A stretch of DNA of 64,000 bases. It comes from Chiua virens. Lineage: Eukaryota; Basidiomycota; Agaricomycetes; Boletales; Boletaceae. How positions within the stretch are numbered: the first letter of the stretch is position 1; each line of letters starts with the position of its first letter. Of the stretch, positions 57,936 to 64,000 are shown one piece after another. The stretch lies in NCBI GenBank assembly GCA_019787685.1, contig JAHNUO010000022.1:186001-250000 (forward strand), read 5' to 3'. Both the position numbers and the translations under genes were made by a program. The notes under the pieces are model-generated. The model did not search any database and was not told the DNA's origin. It saw only the letters and a list, made by a program, of their open reading frames with translations.

Positions 57936-59108
57936 ATGGATTACCATACCACACTAGGTGTTCTCAACAACACTTCCCTGACAAATGGCGATCGACTACA
58001 AGCAGCATTTATTCTAGTCGCAGAACAAGCCAATTTGATCATGGCATTAGAAGGACAACTGAACAACTTACCAGTCATTCCCCCCACCTCTTCATCATCC
58101 AAAGTAGAAATCTTCGCAGACCCAGGGTCATATGATGGAGAAATGGCCAAATTTGAAGAATGGTAGGCCAAAATGAAAGGATGGCTAGAAGTCAACAACC
58201 TCACCATACCGAAAGGTTCACACAGAGCTGTACAAGCAGTGCTCTCATGCCTAAAAGGAAAGAAAGCCGCACAATTCGCAGAAACACACCTAGCCAAAGG
58301 CTCAACCCTTACATGGGCAACACTAGTACAGGACATCGAAGGGATGTTCAGACAAAACAACAAAGTCGATTGGGCTAGATCCCAATTAGAAAATCTCAAA
58401 CAAGGAACGGTGAGAGTAGAAGATTACATTGTTCAATGGGAGGCTCTCTGGATACAAGCCACAATAGACCCTACCCATGCGATAAGACTCCTCGAGGCAA
58501 ACACTGCCCACTCCATCATTTATCAAATCTTCTGTGACGGGCACAGAGTAGACCCATTCCACCCAATATACACAGACACAACACATCCAGATTATGAAGC
58601 AGACCGCAATCATGCAGTAATCACATACCTTTCCTGGATCTGAACAGCCAGAAATGCAATGGAAGCACTGAACTTTGTGCGACCAGACCATTGGAAAAAG
58701 TACAAAGATCCCAATGCTATGGACATTGGCCAAGCCACTTATGCCGAAAAGGATGAAGATGGCTGGTTCACAGGAAAAGAGATTAAAGCAATTGGAAATA
58801 AGAATTCCAATAAGTGCTACAGCTGCGGCAGTGCAGGTCACAGAACCAATGAATGCACCAAACCCAAAAACCAGTGTGGTGAATGCAAGTGGTATGGCGG
58901 ATCTCATAAGACGCAATGTTCGCGCAAAGTCCGCACGACAAAGAAGGAAGAGAAGAAGACAATATCTTCTACTTCCACCACTGCCCCATCTGTACCAGCT
59001 AAAGACCCCTTTGCTGCTATCCGAGGCATGACACCTGAAGAAGTGCAAGCCTATTATTTCGACATGTATGAAAATAAGAATGGAAAGGGAAAAGGCAACA
59101 CGAACTGA
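57936..59108 (+). pseudogene. Gag of chromovirus 2
   Basis: MDYHTTLGVLNNTSL, then PGSYDGEMAKFEEW before an in-frame TAG (58164-58166), capsid region (KGSTLTWATLVQDIEGMFRQ, VEDYIVQWEALWIQA), a TGA at 58641-58643, MEALNFVRPDHWKKYKDPNA, and the CCHC knuckle CYSCGSAGHRTNEC at about 58816. Apart from the two nonsense codons the frame is kept, so decay is recent. Confidence 0.88.
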
Positions 59109-59296
59109 GTAAACTGGGATCTCACGTTCGCACTTCCATTCCTAAAGAATATGAAAACTCTGTCTCTTTAAAGTTTGATTTCAAATATTCCAAAACACCT
59201 CCCCAGCAAGAGGATAAACTACCTAAATCATCAAAAACAACAGAAAATGAAAGCATTGACAGCATCTCTACAGAGCATGGCGGACACGATAGTTCC

Positions 59297-59899
59297 GTGC
59301 TTAATTCTGTCCCAAAACAAATACCCGATGGGTCTTTCATTAGATCTACATCGGTAGAAAAAGAAATTATTTTGCCAATTTTGGTATCCCCAGTAAACCA
59401 AATCGGCTATGTTGGAGCAAAAGTGCTTTTATATAGTGAAGCTAATGTGATCTTCATACACAAGGATTACATCACTAAACATAAACATCCCACTCATGTG
59501 CTTCCTCACCCAATCCAAGTTTTCAACGTGGATGGCACTAAGAACCAAGCAGGCTCAATTACTCATGCCACACAAATCCTGATTGATTTCAAGGGTCACA
59601 GGGAAATAGTGGATGCCGAGATTACCAACCTTGGAAAGAATGATCTTATCCTCAGATTCACATGGTTAAAGCACCACAATCCCCATATAGACTGGACGAC
59701 AGGAATAGTAACAATGAGAAGATGCCCAGAGTCGTGTCACTCCCAAGATAAAGACAACTTCTTGGATTTCATTATCGCAGAAGAAATCTCCTATGCAAAC
59801 TCTATTGCCAAATCCCGTATTTTTCTGCTCACATGGAAACTCCACCTCCTCCTCCTAAGGAACGCACTCTTGAAGAAATGGTGCCTAAGGAATATATGA
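59297..59899 (+). pseudogene. Protease region of chromovirus 2, active site lost
   Basis: Retropepsin fold blocks are present (QIGYVGAKVLLYSEANVIFI, then NLGKNDLILRFTWLKHHNPH), but the DSGA-type catalytic motif reads YSEA, so the catalytic Asp is gone. Confidence 0.75.
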
Positions 59900-62334
59900 A
59901 ATATGCTAAAGTATTTGGAAAAATGGAATCCGAAAGAATTCCATTATATAAACCATGGGACCACAGCATTGACCTAAAAGAGTCTTTCGTTCCTAAAAAG
60001 GGTCACTTAATACCCCTCTCTGTCACCAAACAAGAGGAGGTCTCCGCATTCATTGATGACCAATTAAAGAAAGGTTACATCAGACCCTCTAAATCAGAAC
60101 AGACATCTCTGGTCTTCTTCGTTCCCAAGAAAGATGGAAAGAAACATATGGTTCAGGATTACCGATACCTAAACGAACACACAAGCAAAAACAATTATCC
60201 CTGCTGCTCATTTTGCAGCTTGTGGACAAATTAAAAGACACCAAGCTATTTACAAAAATGGATCTCTAATGGGGATACAATAATGTACACATCAAAGAAG
60301 GTGATGAATGGAAAGTAGTTTTTGTCTGTCACCAAGGTTCTTTCGAACCCATCGTCATGTACTTTGGATTATGCAATTTCCCAGCAACGTTTCAAACTAT
60401 GATGAATGAAATCTTTGCTGATATGAACAGCGTCGTTGTCGTCTACATCAATGATCTTATGATATTCACTAACACCGATGATTATGAAACTCATGACAAA
60501 ATCGTACTCGACATACTTAAACGCCTTCAAGATAATGATCTCTACGTAAAACCAGAAAAATGCTTCTTCCACGTAAAAGAAGTGGACTTCCTCAGAATGA
60601 TCATGGGAACTGATGGGATTAAAATGGATAATGAAAAGACCAAAGCAGTAGCTGAATGGCCAACTCCCACATCAGTCAAACATATCAGAAGCTTCCTCGG
60701 TCTTGCCAACTTCTATTGCAGATTCATTACAGATTATGGAAAAATAGCACGACCTTACTAAAAAGGATCAGAAATTCAAATGGACCTTCGATTGTGACGA
60801 AGCATTCACTATGCTTAAAAAGGCATTTACGACAGCCCTTATCCTTGCTTATCCGGATCAGAATGCCAAATATCGCTTAGAATGCAATTCATCGGATTTC
60901 GCAACTGGAGCAGTTCTATCTTTAAAAAAAGAGGGACATTGGTACCCTGTCGCTTACAATAGCCACTCTATGACACCAGAAGAACAGAATTACCCAATAG
61001 CCGATAAAGAAATGCTCTCAGTTATCGCATCTCTAGAACTATGGCGCCACTATCTTGAGGGTGCAAAATACAAATTTGAAATATGGAATGACCACCAGAA
61101 CCTTACATGGTTTATGACATGACAAGACCTTAACCGAAGACAAGTGAGATGGGCACAATATCTCTCACACTTTAACTTCACTTGGCACCATAAGGCTGGA
61201 GTCACTATGAGAAAAGCAGACACTTTAAGCAGGAGGGAGGACCACATGATCGGAATTGAAGACGATAACAAGGGAATCCTACTCATGGACCCATCTAAGA
61301 TCAGATCAGCCATCACTCTTCTCTACAATGGCGATCAATTTCTATCTGACATACAACATGAAACTATGAAATTATCACCTAATGCCATGAAACATCTCCT
61401 ATCTATTGGATATTCAGTTGAGGACACCTTCCTTAGAAAGGGGGGTAGAATCTTCATTCCCGATACATTACGCACCAAATCCATCACTATGTTTCATGAC
61501 ACACCTGAAGCCAGACATCCCAGTTATGACAAAACTTTAGAACTTCTCTCACAAACCTACATTTGGCCTCGAATGAATGAAGAAGTCAAAAATTATGTCT
61601 CACATTGTGAAAGATGCGCACGATTCAAGGGTTCTAATCAGAAAACAACAGGACTCCTACAACCATTAGAAACACCGTCATTACCATGGGAAGATATCTC
61701 AGCAGATTTTATCAGAGCTCTCCCACTTTCACACTCCTATGATTCCATTCTCACAGTTGTGGATCGCTTCTCCAAAGAAGTCAAATTTATCCCATGCCAC
61801 AAAACGTGTACATCTATGGATCTTGCTAAACTATATCTCTCACACATATGGAAACATCATGGCCTCCCTAAAACCATCATATCAGATCAAGGACCACAAT
61901 TCACTTCCCAACTCATGAAAGATATATGCTCAGGGTTGAAAATAACACCCAAATTAAGTACCACACATCATCCACAAACAGACGGACAATCAGAACAAAT
62001 GAACTGAGAAGTGCAACAGTATCTTTGCATGTTTTGTGCAGAAAAGGATAACACATGGGTCAATTGGCTACCTCTCACACAATTCTCATACAACAGCAAG
62101 AAACACACTGCCACTAAATTCTCACCATTCGAAATCACACATTCCTACGTCCCCAGGATGGGAATTATGCCACACTCTATGAAAAACCCGGCTGCTCAGA
62201 ACTACATCACGGGTTTCTCCAAAGTTCTAGAACAAACCAAATCTAATATAGATAAAGCTGCGGAACATATGAAAAACATTGCAGATAAATCAAGATCAGA
62301 ACCCCCCTCTTACTCCATTGGTGATAAGGTCTAG
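59833..62334 (+). pseudogene. RT, RNase H and integrase of chromovirus 2
   Basis: RT: VPKEYMKYAKVFGKMESER, FVPKKDGKKHMVQDYRYLNE, a frameshift near 60200, GYNNVHIKEGDEWKVVF, and YIND at 60444-60455 where Y(x)DD is expected (first Asp to Asn). A frameshift at about 60760 leads to RNase H (LECNSSDFATGAVLSL, SDKEMLSVI-type). Integrase has the HHCC finger (HDTPEARHPSYDKT, HCERCARFKG) and catalytic core (SADFIRALP, ISDQGPQFTSQL, HPQTDGQSEQMN). Stops are at 61120, 62005 and 62332. The Asp-Asp-Glu of the integrase core appears present. Confidence 0.88.
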
Positions 62335-62882
62335 CTCTCAACTGCAAACCTAAAAATAAAACAACACCCCAAATTCACAGACAAGTGGATTGGACCCTAT
62401 GACATAATATCCATGCACGGTCCAAATGCTTTAAAGCTTCGACTCCCACGCACTATGAGAATACACCCAGTTGTAAACATTTCTCAGGTCAAACCATATA
62501 AAGAAAACCTTTCTGATCAGCCGCTCTATAAACCATGGCCTATTGTAATTGGAGATGACTGAGAAGAATAATTCGAAGCAGAATACATAGTCAATTCCCA
62601 CATGAAAGGACAATGCTTAGAATATCTCATACACTGAAAAGGTTATGATGATGACGAAAGAACTTGGGAACCACTAAAGAATCTAAAGAATGCTTCAGAT
62701 CTTATTTCTGATTTCCACGAAGCACATCCAGATGCCCCAAGAAAATTAAAAGTCACACAAACCAAATTTAACTGCATGTTTCGAACCTATGACGATAAAA
62801 CCAAATCTGAAGATGAGGATAGTCTCCATTGTCTCAATTATGAAATAGATCATCCGGAGTCTGATCAACAGACAGGGGGTAG
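62335..62882 (+). pseudogene. Integrase C-terminus and chromodomain of chromovirus 2
   Basis: KFTDKWIGPYDI and ALKLRLPRTMRIHPVVNISQ (GPY/F-type module), then the chromodomain EYIVNSHMKGQCLEYLIH-stop-KGYDDDERTWEPL; the Trp expected before KGYD is TGA (62635-62637). Chromodomains steer integration toward methylated histones. Two further stops lie near 62560-62570. Confidence 0.85.
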
Positions 62883-63342
62883 TGTTACGATATCAACTTT
62901 CCATCCCTTAACAGATTTCACTTTCAATCTATTCTAAAAGATAATGCCTCATGTTAAGGCTGTCCAAAGGATCATACCCTATTGGCTGCCACAATATCAC
63001 ACACTTATGCTTCTATCTATTCATTTCCCTTATCACTGACTTATCACAGCAGTGCAAGGCTATGCTCTTATCTATGACTCATATATATTCACACCTTATC
63101 ATCCAATAGGATACAGTATGCTTATCTACATAGTTCATACTCAGATGAGAACTCCGACATTCATGTAGTATATAAACCCCATGAATTTCAGCCAGAGAGC
63201 TCTAACAAAGTTCTCTTGGAGTTTTTGCCTCTTCACTGGACTGAACCCCCTCTTCACTCAACCACTACACTTTAACAGTCTAGTATTGTTGTAGGTTGTT
63301 TCAGTATGTGTCGGGGAATGCCTCACGAAAGTGAGCATAACA
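62883..63342 (+). repeat. 3' LTR of chromovirus 2
   Basis: 460 bp from TGTTACGATATC to GAGCATAACA; terminal TGTTA...TAACA inverted repeat, preceded by the purine tract CAGACAGGGGGTAG. A TATA-like stretch (GTATATAAACCCC) lies at about 63168. Confidence 0.88.
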
Positions 63343-64000
63343 AAGTGCCATGGTGTTCACTGCAATGGGGGATGTTAGCCAGCGCAGAAAAAAAGAAACC
63401 ATTCAAGTGACTTACTCAGTGTCGATGTAGTGAGGTCAAATTGGCCCAGCCTGGCTAGCTCTTGGTCTTTGTTTGCCGCGTGGAACCTTTGGTATGAGTT
63501 CCAGGAGTTCGACAAGCACATCCACATGAATTGCTTCATGAAACGCTGGACAACCTGCTGAAAAGGCCACTCAACCTCCCTGGCCAGATCGCTGAACTCT
63601 TTGTAGATTTTTTGGAACCCTTCGTCCAGAATGCTGGTTACCTTAGCAGGCATGCGGCCAACTGCAAAGAGGCTCTTGTTGTCAAACGCTGGCATGTTGC
63701 CATCAGTTTCCCTACCAGATGTGATTGACGGGCCAGTCCAAACGTGGGGGGGGAGGTGAGGGAGTTTCTGGGTGCTCTGGTAAGAAGAGTGCGGTTGGAG
63801 TCATGACAAGGTCCATCATTGAGTGTGCAGTGCCTGTCGCGGGACCATGAGGGGTGTCCTCATTCAAGTCTTCATGGAATGACAGCAGCAAATCTCCTGA
63901 CTCCCCATCTAGCCTGCCATGCCCATCTATACACGGAGTTTCTGGAACCACCTCTGCGGCTTTCTCAGAGATGTCTGCTGCAGGTGTCTCTCTCAGGTCC
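63343..64000 (-). pseudogene. Cargo-gene segment, runs off the right edge
   Basis: Minus-strand exons: an acidic Pro-rich piece (63951-63712, LLLSFHEDLNEDTPHG), then KVTSILDEGFQKIYKEFSDL, VVQRFMKQFMWMCLSNSWNS and YQRFHAANKDQELARL, an intron (63424 to about 63362 with a CCCATTGCAG acceptor) and VNTMAL. The retrotransposon interrupts here; the next codons (PKILDTFKEAEVLSGG) continue at 56905. It resembles cargo proteins of basidiomycete transposons; no function known. The 5' end lies outside the window. Confidence 0.5.

Larger units (their letters stand above)
56906..63342 (+). mobile_element. Ty3/gypsy chromovirus 2, decayed
   Basis: Complete domain order gag, protease, RT, RNase H, integrase, chromodomain and 3' LTR. 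At the left only about 50 bp of the LTR start (TGTTACGATATCAACTTTCC) precede unrelated sequence, so the 5' LTR is truncated or recombined. Flanking pentamers (GTATG and AAGTG) differ, so no target duplication is seen. It splits the cargo gene. Confidence 0.88.

Noticed and set aside
1..64000. tRNA or rRNA genes
   Set aside because: No clover-leaf with A and B box spacing or rRNA-like conserved block was noticed by eye; a covariance search would be needed to exclude a tRNA.

Overview
The window looks like a mushroom-forming basidiomycete (Agaricomycetes-type) nuclear chromosome. Genes carry many short 45-70 bp GT-AG introns, the tail-to-tail and divergent spacing is compact, and the repeats are typical of that group: Plavaka DNA transposons, Tc1/pogo-like elements, Ty3/gypsy chromoviruses and a LINE RNase H fragment. 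No rRNA, tRNA or CRISPR was found.

Region 1 (1-15 kb) is ordinary gene space. It holds the start of an H/P/Q-rich protein running off the left edge, mevalonate diphosphate decarboxylase (sterol pathway), an alpha-arrestin ubiquitin-ligase adaptor, sphingosine-1-phosphate lyase rebuilt from 13 exons, prefoldin subunit 4 divergent from it across 182 bp, a decayed P450 fragment without its haem ligand, and an unrecognised six-exon gene.

Region 2 (15.6-51 kb) is a nested transposon island. Two Plavaka-type transposons lie in opposite orientation around a 4.7 kb spacer. Each carries a Plavaka transposase, an accessory gene and a captured, broken piece of a SNF2/Sth1-type chromatin-remodelling ATPase. 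The inner 4,434 bp of the two copies (22571-27004 and 31685-36118) look identical wherever compared, while the outer halves differ by substitutions and indels. The spacer holds an intact-looking three-exon cytochrome P450, a second copy of its promoter, a ribonucleotide reductase small-subunit fragment and a LINE RNase H fragment. A disabled inverted relative of the P450 lies left of the first Plavaka copy and is interrupted by an internally deleted pogo/mariner-like element with TA target duplication. The second Plavaka copy is split by about 10 kb of insertions: a palindromic Tc1-like element, a gypsy element lacking its integrase core, two LTR-like blocks and, between them, a Zn2Cys6-motif gene.

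Region 3 (50.8-64 kb) is a minus-strand transposon-cargo gene ending in a Ulp1-like protease domain whose catalytic positions appear replaced. It is interrupted by a second palindromic Tc1-like element, a GGGTAT-rich block and a decayed chromovirus (gag, protease, RT, RNase H, integrase, chromodomain, 3' LTR). Many premature stops across the transposons look like C-to-T or G-to-A changes (TGG to TGA/TAG, CGA to TGA), consistent with cytosine deamination or a RIP-like process.

All functional calls come from reading the sequence and remembered family motifs; no database search was possible.
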